Shown here in pieces: positions 33,531 to 44,989 of a DNA stretch of 64,000 nucleotides. The DNA is from Tricholoma matsutake. Lineage: Eukaryota; Basidiomycota; Agaricomycetes; Agaricales; Tricholomataceae. The translations under genes and the position numbers were made by a program. The stretch is taken from contig AP026543.1 of assembly GCA_026075535.2 (NCBI GenBank), forward strand, positions 806,001-870,000, read 5' to 3'. Each line of letters starts with the position of its first letter. The stretch's first letter is position 1. Under the pieces are notes generated by a model that was not told the origin of the DNA, did not search any database, and worked only from the letters and a program-made list of their open reading frames with translations.

Positions 33531-34600
33531 GGGTCACTTCACATGTTGGCACTTCAAATGTCAGATTGGGTCACTTCAAATGTCAGATTGGGTCACTTCA
33601 AATGTGGGGTTGGGTCAATTCAAATGTCAGGTCAGAACGGTTTTGGTGTCGGGTTGGGTCACTTCAACTGTCAGCACTTTAAATGTCAGGTTGGAACATT
33701 ATACTTGTCAGGTTGGGTCACTTCACATGTCAGCACTTCAAATGTCAGGTTGGGTCACTTTAACTGTCAGCATTTTAAATGTCGGGTCAGAAAATTATAC
33801 TTGTTGGGTTGGAACAATTTCAATGTTGGGTTGGGTCACTTCAATTGTTGGCACTTCAACTGTCAGGTCGAAACATTGTACTTGTCAGATTGGAACAATT
33901 TCAATGTTGGGTCAGGCCACTTCACATGTCGGCACTTCAAATGTCAGGTTGGGTCACTTCAACTGTCAGGTCAGGTCACTTCAACTGTTGGGTCGGGTCA
34001 CTTCAACTGTCAGCACTTCAACTGTCAGGTTGGAACATTATACTTGTCAGGTTGGGTCACTTCACATGTCAGCACTTCAAATGTCAGATTGGGTCACTTC
34101 AAATGTCAGGTTGGGTCACGTTAACTGTCAGCATTTTAAATGTTGGGTCGGAACATTATACTTGTTGGATCAGAACAATTTCAATTTTGGGTCAGGTCAC
34201 TACACATGTCAGCCCTTCAAATGTCAGATCAGGTCACTTCAAATATCATGTCGGGTCACAACTGTCAGCACTTCAACTGTTGGGTCAGAACATTGTACTT
34301 GTCAGGTTGGAACAATGTCAATGTTGGGTCAGGTCACTTCACATGTTGGGTTAGGTCATTATGCGTGTCACATTAGGTCACTCCACATATCAGGTCAGGT
34401 CATTTCCCATGTTGAATTGGAACGCTTTATGTGTCAGATTGGGTTACTTCACATGTCAGATTGGGTTACTCCACATATCAGATTGGGTCATTTCACATGT
34501 TGGGTCAGAATACTATATATGTCAGATCAAGTCACTTCCCATGTTAGCTTGAAGCATTTTACTTCTTAGGTGAGGCCACTTCACATGTCAAGTTGGAACA
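33530..34600 (+). repeat. GGGTCACTTCAAATGTC tandem repeat array
   Basis: Dozens of variants of a roughly 22-base unit, GGGTCACTTCAAATGTCAGG, with alternative ends (GGAACATTATACTTGTCAGG; GCACTTCAACTGTC). The frames of 190-360 codons that cross it have no natural protein features. The opposite-orientation array is at 40450-41180. Confidence 0.9.
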
Positions 34601-35455
34601 CCATACATGTTGGATTTGGTCAGTTCACATGTGACACTCATGGGGAATGGCAGGGGTATACCCAAGGGTGTACCCAATGATCTCTATCCACTCATAGTAG
34701 TAGAGATCATCAGGGGTACAGCTCTTGTCATGTTACAACAAACATGTAGTTTTTTTGAAGCAGAGCCACCATTGGGGTGGAACACTCTTGCCATCAGGTT
34801 AGAGCACACCCACATCAGGTCAAAGTAAAGACACTATTTTATTAGAGGTATGTTGCACCGAAAAAATGATTAAAAAAATGACCTGATAAAATGACCCGAC
34901 ACAAATAAATGACCCAAAAAATGACCCAAAAAATGACCCAACAAAATGACCCGACAAAATGACCCGACAAAATGACCCGACAAAATGACCTGACAAAAAT
35001 GACCTGACAAAAATGACCCGAAAAAATTTGTCGGGTCATTTTTGTCAGGTCATTTTGTCGGGTCATTTTTGTCAGGTCATTTTGTCGGGTCATTTTGTCG
35101 GGTCATTTTGTCGGGTCATTTTGTTGGGTCATTTTTTGGGTCATTTTTTGGGTCATTTTTTCGGTGCAACATACCTCTAATAAAATAGTGTCTTTACTTT
35201 GACCTGATGTGGGTGTGCTCTAACTTGATGGCAAGAGTGTTCCACCCCAATGGTGGCTCTGCTTCAAAAAAATTACATGTTTGTTGTAACATGACAAGAG
35301 CTGTACCCCTGATGATCTCTACTACTATGAGTGGATAGAGATCATTGGGGGTACACCCTTGGGTATACCCCTGCCATTCCCTATGAGTGTCACATGTGAA
35401 CTGACCAAATCCAACATGTATGGTGTTCCAACCTGACATGTGAAGTGGCCTCACC
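34560..35455. repeat. Large near-perfect palindrome, centre about 35010
   Basis: Left half 34560-35000 (GGTGAGGCCACTTCACATGT ... ATGACCCGACAAA repeats) is mirrored by 35020-35455. The mirrored part includes a non-repeated stretch with the words GGAATGGCAGGGGTATACCC and TAGTAGAGATCATCAGGGGT. At least 400 bases pair on each side, with only scattered mismatches. Confidence 0.85.
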
Positions 35456-36370
35456 TAAAAATGACCCGACATGAAAGAAATGACCAAAAAAATGACATGA
35501 AAAAATGACCCGACACAAAAGAAATGACCGAAAAAACGACCCGAAAAAATGATAAAAATAATGACCCGATAAAATGACCCAACACCAAAAAATGACCAAA
35601 AAAATGACCCGACAAATGACCTGACAAAATGACCCGAAAACATTTGTCGGGTCATTCTTGTCGGGTCATTTTGTCAAGTCATTAATTCATTTTTCGGGTC
35701 ATTTTTTCGGGTCATTTTTTCGGTCATTTTTTCGGGTCGTTTTTTCGGTCATTTCTTTTGTGTCGGGTCATTTTTTCATGTCATTTTTTCGGTCATTTCT
35801 TTCATGTCGGGTCATTTTTAGGTGAGGCCACTTCACATGTCAGGTTGGAACACCATACATGTTGGATTTGGTCAGTTCACATGTGACACTCATAGGGAAT
35901 GTCACATGTGACACTCATAGGGAATGGCAGGGGTATACCAGGGGTACACCCCCAGGTGAAGAATGACCTGACACAAAAAAATGACCCAAAAAATGACCTG
36001 ACAAAACAACCTGACAAAACAACCCAACAAAATGACCCGACAAAAATGACCCAACAAATTTCTTTCGGGTCATTTTGTTGGGTCATTTTTTCGGGTCATT
36101 TTGTCGGTCATTTTTTCGGGTCGTTTTTTCGGGTCATTTCTTTGGTCATTTTTTCATGTCGGGTCATTTTGTTGGGTCATTTTGTCGGGTCATTTTTTCG
36201 GGACAATTCTTCGGTCATCTTTTGTGTCAGGTCATTTTTTCAGGTCATTTTTTCGGGTCAATTCTCTGGTCATTTCTTTTGTGTCAGGTCATTTTTTCAT
36301 GTCATTTTTTCGGTCATTTCTTTCATGTCGGGTCATTTTATCAGGTCATTTTTTTGGGTCAACACTAGCC
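35456..36370. repeat. Two further ATGACCC/GGGTCAT palindromes
   Basis: Runs of ATGACCCGACA-type words flip to TGTCGGGTCAT at about 35645 and again at about 36060. Flanks (GTGAAGTGGCCTCACC and GGTGAGGCCACTTCAC) are themselves inverted around the first centre. These look like serial duplications of the palindrome at 34560-35455. Confidence 0.8.
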
Positions 36371-36653
36371 ATTGCATTGGAGGTATGATGCATCACATTT
36401 ACAATGAAATTGAATTTTAGTACACTTGTTATAATAAATCAAGGATATTATTTTATCGGAGCATAGCCACTGTTGGTTTGGAACAAACTGTCGGGTCGGA
36501 ACAAACTCACCATTGGGTCGGAGCACAGCCATGTTGGGTCACAACACACTAGCCATTGCATTGGAGATATGATGCATCACATTTACAATAAAATTGAATT
36601 TCAGTACACCTTTTGTCATATTACATCAAACATGTAATTTTATTGGAGCACAG

Positions 36654-36845
36654 TGGAAGGAAGCCGGAGCTTCCAACACTCGAGACTCAGAGGAACAGAA
36701 ACATGTTAGGAACTTAGTATATTTCAGGGGAGGAAACTAAGCTACCATGCAAGTACTCAAAGTGTAGACTATATACTACAGGAATAACATGTGATAACTG
36801 CAATGACATGTGATAAGACTTGCTGATGTAAGAGACACTCTTACA
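36654..36845 (+). mobile_element. Solo LTR, 192 bp, perfect TSD cacag
   Basis: TGGAAGGAAGCC...CACTCTTACA, with cacag at 36649-36653 and 36846-36850. It is the same family as the LTRs of the element at 51799-55138, but more diverged. It marks a later insertion into the E2 centre. Confidence 0.88.
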
Positions 36846-37026
36846 CACAGCTACTGTCAGGTCAGAACAAACTGGTCATTGGGTCAGAGCACATCCACAT
36901 TGGGTCACAACAAACATGCCATTGCATAGGAGGCATGATGCATCTGACATTCAATGACATTGAATTGAAGTATACTTCTTGTTATATTAGGGCACACATG
37001 ACATGAGATGTTCTGATCTGACATAT

Positions 37027-38126
37027 AAATTATTATTATGTAAGCAATAGACAACACCAAGATAAGAGATCAGATAGATCAGATCAGATCCAGTGTAGGA
37101 CAGCCTTGGTAGATGGCATATGTCATTGTGATGGGCAATTTGGCTACCTCTGACGTTGTCATAAACATTCTGCACCATGCCATGCTCATCATCTCCAACA
37201 ATGAGCACACTGTTTCCCTCATTTTATACTCTTTTCCTTGATTCTTTTTTGGTATGCATAACTTACATATGTATATAGAGTGTTATTAAGCAATCTATTC
37301 CCATTTTACACACTTTTTCAGTCTGCAGTATGCATCCTATCATTTATTCATACACACTTATTCAACTTATTCTTCTATACTAGCTGCTACAGCTCACTAG
37401 TGAGAGTATGTACAGATATGCTGAAGCATTTTAAGTATTATCTATATATCATTAAAGCTATATTTTAATTCACTACCAGTCCTTGAAATTAAGGAAAGTA
37501 TACACTTCTGCCTCACAGATTTTCAAAATAAATATACCTTCTCAGTCTTTATTCTCTTTTTTGTCTATAATGATTACTCCACAAGCCCAACTACCAGTAT
37601 ATACATATTTCTATCCATCTACTTACAGTTGAGTGGCTGTAGGGTATGCATAAACTCAGCACATGGTACCTTCACTCCTTACTCTCTCACATCTCACTAT
37701 TACCACCACATGTACCCTCTTCCTAAATAATGTATATAGCTAGTATCTTTATCTACCCAACATATAGTAGAGACTTGAAATGGGGAGAAGTGACTCCTTC
37801 TTCTTCCCTTATCAGGAGAGGATGTTAGGATGCATACTGCAGGCTGAAAAAAAACATGTAAGATGAAAATAGATTGTTTATTAACACTCTATATATGCAT
37901 ATAAGAGTTATGTACTAAAAAAGAATGAAGGAAAAGAGTGTAGAGTAAGAGGAACAGTGTGCTCATTGTCAGAAATGATGAGCAGGACATGTTACACAAT
38001 ATTGATGGCAATGTCAGCAGTAGCCAAATTGTCCATCACAATGATGTATGCCATCTACCAAGGCTGTGCCTAGCTGGATCTGATCCCTTATCAACATATT
38101 ATCTATTGATTACATAACAATAATTT
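37027..38126. mobile_element. Inverted-arm element, about 1.1 kb, in E2 centre
   Basis: Roughly 240 bases at the left (AAATTATTATTATGTAAGC, then GCCTTGGTAGATGGCAT and AATGAGCACACTGTT) recur inverted at the right end. The 600-base centre is AT-rich with no ORF above 62 codons. I could not define a clean target duplication (tgacatat versus gaatatca), so it may be a MITE or two LTR-like arms in opposite orientation. Confidence 0.6.
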
Positions 38127-38499
38127 GAATATCACAGGTGAACCATGAGAAGAGTTTACATATTGGGTTGGAACATATTCATATCCCAGATGGCAGGTTT
38201 GAAACAATGAGGTGACTCAACCTGACATATAATGTGTTCTGGAGTATTCTGACCCAACATGGAAAGTGACCCAATCAAACAAGGATCTGACCTGACATGC
38301 AAAGTCACCCAATCTGACATATAAAGTGATCTGATCTGACAAGTAAATTGTTCTGATCTGACAAGAAAAATATTCCAACCTGACAATAAAATGTTCTGAT
38401 CCAACAAGTAATTTTTTCGGGTCATTTTTGATTTTACAGCAAACATGAAATTTTATCAGAGCACAGACACCATTAGGTCAGAACACTAACCATTGGGTT

Positions 38500-39350
38500 G
38501 GTACACAGAAAAGGATCCAACATGACCAAAAGAATGACCCAATAAAATGAACCGATACAAAAAAAAAATGACCCAACATGAAAAAGAAATGACCAAAGAA
38601 ATGACCCAAAAAAATGACCTGATAAAATGACCCAACATGAAAGAAATGACCGAAGAATTGACCCGAAAAAATGACCTGACAAAATGACCCGACATGTAAA
38701 AAATGACCAAAGAAATGACCAGAAAAAACAACCCGAAAAAGTGATAAAAAAAAATGACCCGAAAAAATGACCCGACAAATGACCCGACAAAATGACCCGA
38801 AAAAATTTGTCGGGTCATTTTGTCGGGTCATTTTTGTCGGGTCATTTTGTCGGGTCATTTTTCGGGTCATTTTTTCAGGTCATTTTTTCGGTCATTTTTT
38901 TGTGTCGGGTCATTTTATCGGGTCATTTTTTTGGTCGTTTTTTCGGGTCATTTTTTCGGGTCATTTCTTCGGTCATTTTTTCATGTCGGGTCATTTTGTT
39001 GGGTCATTTTGTTGGGTCATTTTTTCGGGACAATTCTTCGGTCATCTTTTGTGTCAGGTCATTTTTTCAGGTCATTTTTTCGGGTCATTTCTTCAGTCAT
39101 TTTTTTGTGTCAGGTCATTTTGTCAGGTCATTTTTCAGGTCATTTTTTCGGGTCAATTCTTCGGTCATTTCTTTTGTGTTGGGTCATTTTATTGGGTTAT
39201 CTGGTTGGTCATTTTTTCGGGTCATTTCTTCGGTCATTTTTTTTGTGTCGGGTCATTTTATTGGGTCATTTTTTTTCATTTTTTTGGGTCGTTTTTTCGG
39301 GTCATTTCTTCGGTCATTTTTTGGGTCATTTTTTCGGGACAATTCTTCGG
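38500..39350. repeat. ATGACCC/GGGTCAT palindrome, E2 right arm
   Basis: ATGACCC-type words (38520-38805) switch abruptly to GGGTCAT-type words (38810-39350) around AAAAAATTTGTCGGGTCATT. It is the right-arm counterpart of the palindromes at 34560-36370. Long open frames on both strands here (up to 463 codons) come from stop-free short-period repeats. Confidence 0.82.
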
Positions 39351-41180
39351 TCATTGGTCACTTCAACTGTTGGCACTTCAACTGTCAGGTCAGAACATGT
39401 TCTTGTTGGGTTGGTTCACTTCACATGTCAGCACTTCAAATGTCAGGTCAGGTCACTTCAACTGTCGGGTCGGAACATTGTACTTGTCGGGTCAGAACAA
39501 TTTCAATGTTGGGTCAGGTCTCTTCACATGTTGGCACTTTAATTGTCAGATCAGGTCACTTCAAATGTTGGGTCAGGTCACTTCAACTGTCGGCACTTCA
39601 ACTGTCAGGTCAGAACATTGTACTTGTCAGGTCAGAACAATTTCAATGTTGGGTCAGGTCACTTCACATGTCGGCACTTTAAATGTCAGATCGGGTCACT
39701 TCAAATGTCAGGTCAGGTCACTTCAACTGTCGGCACTTCAACTGTTGGGTCAGAACATTGTACTGGTCAGGTCGGAACAATTTCAATGCCAGGTTGGGTC
39801 ACTTCACATGTTGTTGGCACATCAAATGTCAGATCGGGTCACTTCAAATGTCAGGTCGGGTCAATTCAAATGTCGGGTCAGGTTACTTCAACTGTCGGCA
39901 CTTCAACTGTCAGGTCAGAATGTTGTACTTGTTGAGTCAGAACAATTTCAATGTCAGGTCGGGTCACTTCACATGTTGGCACTTCAAATGTCAGATTGGG
40001 TCACTTCAAATGTCAGGTCAGGTCATGGTCACTCCAAATGTCATTTTGGGTCACTTCAACCATTGGCACTTCAAATGTTGGGGAACATTATGCTTAGTAC
40101 AATTTCAATGGTGGCTCAGGTCACTTCACATGTCAGCACTTCAAATGTGTCACTTTAACTGTTGGCAGTTCAAATGTTGGGTCAGAACATTCTGCCTTGT
40201 TGGGTTGGAACAATTCACAGTAGGTCATGTCAATATTGTGGTTGGCCATATGATCCCATAACAGACTTGCAGCCTTCATGTAGGTAGCAGATACTTGATG
40301 AGGGATTCTTAAATATTCTCTGTGCATTTAGTAGTGATGTATCACCACTGGTGCCTCAGAGCAAACACACCATTGGATTGGAGCATGCCCATTTTCAGAT
40401 CACAGCAAACATGCCACATTGGATTGGAGGTAAAACATCTGACCCAGGCATTTTTTCCAACCTGACATGCAAAGTGTTTCAACCCAATGTATAAAGTGAC
40501 CCAATAGTAAAATGTCCTGACCTGACATGTAAAGTGTTCTGACCCCAACATGAGTTTTTGCTGACCTGACAAGCAAAATGTTTTGACCCAACATGTAAAG
40601 TGCTGACATTTGAAGTGATCCAATCCAATATTTGAAGTGCCAACATGTGAAGTGACCTGAGGTCCTGACCCAACATTAAAATTGTTCCAGCCCAACAAGT
40701 ATAATGTTCTGACCCAACATTTGAAGTGACCTGACCTGACATTTGAAGTAACCTGAACCAACATTTAAAGTGCTGACATGTGAAGTAACCCAACCTGACA
40801 TTGACACTGCTCTGACCCGACAAGTATAATCTTCCAACCCAACGACCTGACCCAATATTGAATTGTTCTGACCCAACAGATATAATGTTCTGATCCAACA
40901 TTTGAAGTGCCGACAATTGAAGTGACCTGATCCAACATTTGAGGTGACCCGATCCAACATTTGAAGTACTGGCATGTGATGTGACCCAACCCAACATTGA
41001 AATTGTTCTGATCTGACAAGTATAATATTCCGACCCGATATTTAAAGTGCCAACAGTTGAAGTGACCTAACCTGACATTTGAAGTGACCTGATCCAACAT
41101 TTGAAGTGACCCGATCTGACATTTGAAATGACCTGATCTGACATTTGAAGTGCCAACATGTGAAGTGACCCAACTCTACA
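39350..41180. repeat. GGGTCACTTC repeats, first plus then inverted, E2 right arm
   Basis: From 39350 to about 40250 the unit runs as GGTCACTTCAACTGTCGGC. From about 40450 to 41180 it runs as the complement, GTGACCTGACCTGACATTTG. The interval 40260-40440 is non-repeated and without a gene. Confidence 0.85.
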
Positions 41181-41510
41181 TTTAGTATTGACATGGCCCA
41201 TGGGGCCATCCATCATACAGTCCACTGCAGTATTGACATGGCTCATGGGCCCATCCATCATATAGTCTACTGCAGTATTGACATGACCCATGGGCCCATC
41301 CATTATACAGTCTACTGCAGTGTTGATATGACCTATGGGCCCATCCATGACAGATGGCCTATAGCAGTACTCTTATCACCCATGAGCCCATCCTATTTGC
41401 ATGAGCTTATGCCCACCAGATGAGCCCACTCATTTACTATGGTCTATTATAATTCATGGGCCCACATTAGCTGGATCATTGAAAACAGCTTAAAGCCACC
41501 ATTAGTTGTT
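41180..41510 (-). repeat. Inverted copy of 33170-33525, E2 right arm
   Basis: Carries the 45-bp unit in reverse (TGACATGGCCCATGGGGCC, then ACTGCAGTATTG). The unique sequence ACAGCTTAAAGCCACCATTAG is the complement of CTAATGGTGGCTTTAAGCTG near 33196. This unique match establishes the mirrored arms. Confidence 0.85.
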
Positions 41511-41559
41511 CCATTTGTAATGGACCAAATACACTGAAGGGGCTGGCACCACCCACCAC

Positions 41560-41770
41560 CAGCCTCGTGAGCAACTGCTCATGGGGTGGACAGTGGGTGG
41601 AACAACGAGGGAGGGGAGATGAGGGAGGGGAGGGAAGCCACGGGGGAGGCAAGGTGAGGGAGGCAAGACACAATGGAGACGAGAGGGAGGGGAAATGACG
41701 GGACAGGGCTGACGAGACAGCCAACACGACGCACCACCACCCCCTCCCCCCCGTTTCGTGGGGGGGTGGG
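41560..41770. repeat. G-rich block with family hairpin, E2 right arm
   Basis: TGAGCAACTGCTCATGGGG at 41568-41586, then GTGGACAGTGGGTGGAACAACGAGG-like sequence closely matching the third unit of the E1 minisatellite. A purine-rich run follows and a C-run/G-run pair at 41745-41770. Confidence 0.7.
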
Positions 41771-41988
41771 TTTTTTTTGTAGAATTTAAAATAGTATAAT
41801 TAAATAGTATAATTAATTCTCCCCTCACGTTTGTATGGGTTTTTAAAAAAAATCTATATTAGTTATCTACTCCCTTGCGAAGATGCGAGGGCTCAACAAT
41901 TTTTTTTCAAGCTCTTGTGAGAGAGGTTAAAAATAAGTGAACTAATCCTAAGTGCTTTAAATGGACTTTATATTACATATTTATTAAT

Positions 41989-42074
41989 GCTCCTGTGGCT
42001 CAACTGGTTGAGCACTTGTTTGGTAGTCATGTCACTTATATCCCAAGGTCTAGAGTTCAATTCCTGCTCTGCCC
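41989..42074 (+). other. tRNA-like sequence in E2, right arm
   Basis: GGCTCAACTGGTTGAGC gives a perfect D-arm-like stem and A-box. GAGTTCAATTCC gives the B-box 45 bases later. The acceptor halves do not pair convincingly. It points toward the right end of E2, mirroring the left-arm copy. Confidence 0.5.
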
Positions 42075-42358
42075 ATTTATTTTGTAAGCACTTTCATCAA
42101 GTTAAGTCTTCCGAAATGGTGTGGTATTCTGACTACTACCTGTTGGAATTGCATAGGACTTTACTCAGAATTTACTAGGAATTTCTTGGAAATAAAAGTA
42201 CATGGTCATCAAGATACATTCTGATCAGATTCCTATCGGACTCCTAGGACTAGTGTTGGACTAGTAGGACTCCTATCGGATTCCAATTGGACTCTTATCG
42301 GAAAACTCGGACTCCTAGGACTCCAATAGGAATACGGGGGGGAGTGCAAAGTTTACAG

Positions 42359-44668
42359 ATTTTGAGCAGAGTGTGACTGTCATGCCAAGCATTTTCTTGT
42401 GATTTGAATCTGTAGCATGATCATCAAGCATTTCTGCCCAATGTGGCAAGGTTGCTGTTCTGACCATCAGGGAAATGGAATTCAGTGATGCCCACAGAGA
42501 CTCAAGTATTTCTCCTGCTACAATGCCAGACCCTGGAATGAAAGATGGAGCATAGCAAAAAAAGCATTTATCCTTGTGGTCATGAACATGCAAAAGCCCA
42601 ATGGCCTGGTCAATGGTCAAGCCAGCTGGAAGATGGGCACCAATACGTTCCCAAAGGTGGATAATGTACTGGCAGACAATGTTGTAAATGAGCATGACTC
42701 CCTGTTGAGGGTCAACTCTGGTGGTCTTCAGCACTTGAAGGAAAGCAAAGTCGACATTCTTTTACTGTTCTCCACAAAACAGGTCTACCAATGCATTGGG
42801 CACATAACATCCATGCCGTGCACATGCAATGGCTGCTACTCCAGTCCTGTCACATGCCTTCGATGCCAGAAAAGCATTCACAATGGCTAGGAATTTATTT
42901 TCACAAGGAGCCTTCTGGAAACCCAAATACAAATCAGACTGGCTTTGGGGATGTCATTGGGAACAGCATTGGCCACCACCAAGGGAAGGTACCTACCATT
43001 AATTGTTCTATGGCAGCTTGGAGAAACAGCTCATATTCAGCCTGATTTGGGGCCATCCCACTTCCATCCCATAGCCATATATCAGTATCGGAGTTTTTCT
43101 GCCAAACATGATCAGCTTTGAAATTGCCATCGGCCACAAATATGCATTTAAAAACAAATCTGAAATCCATAGTATCATTTTAGATGCCACTGCACTGAGG
43201 TATTCTGACACCCACTGGTTTGCATCGTCCTTCCAATTTTCCGGTATATTAATGCCTACTTGAGGACAGGCTAGACAGAAATTGGCAAGTGATCCTGGTT
43301 CAGGATTCAAAGAATCTCTTTGATTGTGTCCATACCCTGCCCACTTCAATCTTTTTATCCAACTCCATAAGCGGGACATGTGCTGAAGCTCACGGTAGAG
43401 ATTGACCACTTTGGCAGGCCTCATCGGCAATGTTACACACTGAATCAGCTGGTAAAACTGATAGGCCGATGCCTTTAATTCCAGATTACAGAGCCAAAAA
43501 TGGTCTAGGACCTGCATGGTGAACAGAGTCCATATGTTGGTGAAGCTTGTGGGTAGTAAGTTACTGGTTACCAGGTCCAAGGGAATTCAGTATTCCCCCT
43601 GACACTGGCAGGTAACCATCACTAAGTGATGTATTCCATTTGTATGGCCCACACAAATATAACTGTTGTTCAAGGCATTGGCAGTTGGGACGGCATTGGC
43701 AGTTTGATTAGGATTAGGGAAATATGGTTGAAACCCATGGATGTTGTCATCGGCATGCTCAACTTCAGATTTGTCATTGCCAAAGAAGTCTTGGAAACTG
43801 TTCTCAACATCAATATTCCCCTTTCCTTGATGCCAAAGGGCATCAAGGTGATTAAAAAATGCTGAGTCGGCCCCAGTTTCATCTTCAGCCCAGTCGTCAG
43901 CCTGAGACTCATTATATGTGTCTGAGGTTGAGTCAGGTGAAGAGGGCCGATGCCGGTGCCGGTGTCACTGCTGTTGCCAATTGTTTGCGTGCCAATTGGC
44001 CGACTCTTGCTCTGCTTTATCCTTCACATCTTCAAATGTCTCCAGATATTTCATTTGGAAGTTCAGAGCATTGCAAATCGGCTGATCCATCTGGTGCTGG
44101 ACTAAAATGTATGTGCCGACCTCCTATAGCTCAGCCTGGTGGAAGTGTGTGCTGGTCCAGCATTCAATGTAATGGAAGGGATTTTGCCTGTGGGTTACAT
44201 GCATGCATGTGTGGCAAAGCGTGCTTCCCAGTGAACAATCAATGCATCGCCAAATTGCCCATTTATTGAATGGACAGTGGTTGCAAACTTGTTTGTCAAC
44301 TGACCATGCCTGCCGAGCAAGGGATTCTTGCAGCAATTCATCTACTCATCCCACAAACTCCAGTACATAGTCTCGCTGTCTCTATTATTTGTATATGAGC
44401 CTCGCTCCATAAGCAATCAGTGTCAGAAACTAACCATGGTGATGTGTGGCCAAGTTGGCTCAGCAGCCACCTGAGGTTCTTGCATGTCCCATTCTGGAGC
44501 AACATTGGGATTATCCTGTATAACAGAATTTGATTGACCCGGTTCTTCCACTGCAGTCAGGGGGACCTTGATGCGCTTTGTTTTTGGTCCATGTTTCGTG
44601 TTGACCTCAACTTCTACATGTGTAACAGTATCGACTGCATCATCATTGTCCTCATGCAGGGGGGCCAT
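42359..44668 (-). pseudogene. KDZ transposase with CxC2 cysteine cluster, N-terminal part
   Basis: Translation starts at ATG 44668 (MAPLHEDNDD). A cysteine cluster at 44336-44124 reads CNHCPF, then AIWRCIDC and LCHTC, then a His-rich end: the CxC2-type zinc module found in basidiomycete KDZ proteins. The transposase body follows: WTLFTMQVLDHFWLCNLELK, then SLANFCLACPQVGINIPENW at about 43330-43240. FVADGNFKADHVWQ with the Asp-containing core comes next, then IVCQYIIHLWERIGAHLPAG, FHVH-like LLHVHDHKDKCFF and GEILESLWASLNS. It ends with HATDSNHKKMLGM at the E2 insertion. Introns and stops, for example near 43600 and 43970, break it. KDZ enzymes cut and paste DNA transposons; this copy cannot be active. 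Confidence 0.82.
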
Positions 44669-44777
44669 TCTTCTTTGATCTTCTCTTACGCTTGTAAGGA
44701 ACTCTTGTTAGGCTCATGATGATTTGAGGTGAGTCACAACAACACCCATTTATTGATGGGGCTATTGTACTATCGAC

Positions 44778-44825
44778 CTCGTGTGATCCTCATGTGATCC
44801 TCGTGTGATCCTCGTGTTGATGATA
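44778..44825 (+). repeat. 12-bp tandem repeat upstream of the KDZ gene
   Basis: About 3.5 copies of CTCGTGTGATCC in the 300-base gap between the divergent KDZ gene and the plus-strand gene at 44990. Either promoter could lie here; no clear TATA box was seen. Confidence 0.6.
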
Positions 44826-44989
44826 TGTTTTATGTCAATGAAAAGAATGATTCTTTCCTTCACATCAGTCCCCCCCAATGCTGCCTGAGCCATCAGAGAG
44901 CCTGCGGTTGAGACAGTACCAGAAGGGAAGCAGATATATGGTTGAAGAGTGGAAGATCATTGAGCCTTATAAAGTTGCATTCTGATCAC

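Larger units (their letters stand above)
31870..42358. mobile_element. E2: 10.5-kb foldback-type element in the KDZ gene
   Basis: The ends are inverted: GTCTTTACACTCCCCCCC at 31870 and, from the right, CTTTGCACTCCCCCCCG, each followed by GGAATCC/ATCGGA words. Flanks attttggag (31861-31869) and attttgag (42359-42366) are an 8-bp duplication with one extra G. Without E2 and one duplication, KDZ reads ...TLCSKS-REALQNS in frame. The arms mirror one another: tRNA-like head, intron-like or CT-rich block, G-rich hairpin block, a TTTAAGC-containing unique block, 45-bp repeats, then GGGTCA repeats. The centre holds an LTR and another inverted-arm element. No transposase is encoded. Confidence 0.8.

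Noticed and set aside
33354..34569. Long plus-strand ORFs up to 358 codons
   Set aside because: They cross the 45-bp and 22-bp tandem repeats; overlapping frames on both strands are equally open and the peptides are simple repeats.
38767..40158. 463-codon plus-strand ORF
   Set aside because: It is a product of stop-free GGGTCAT and GGGTCACTTC repeats, with other frames also open; no protein-like composition.
33530..41180. CRISPR-like array
   Set aside because: Repeats are variable, contiguous and without unique spacers, there are no cas genes, and the genome is fungal.
41989..42074. Functional tRNA gene
   Set aside because: A and B boxes are present, but acceptor and anticodon stems do not pair convincingly; kept only as tRNA-like.
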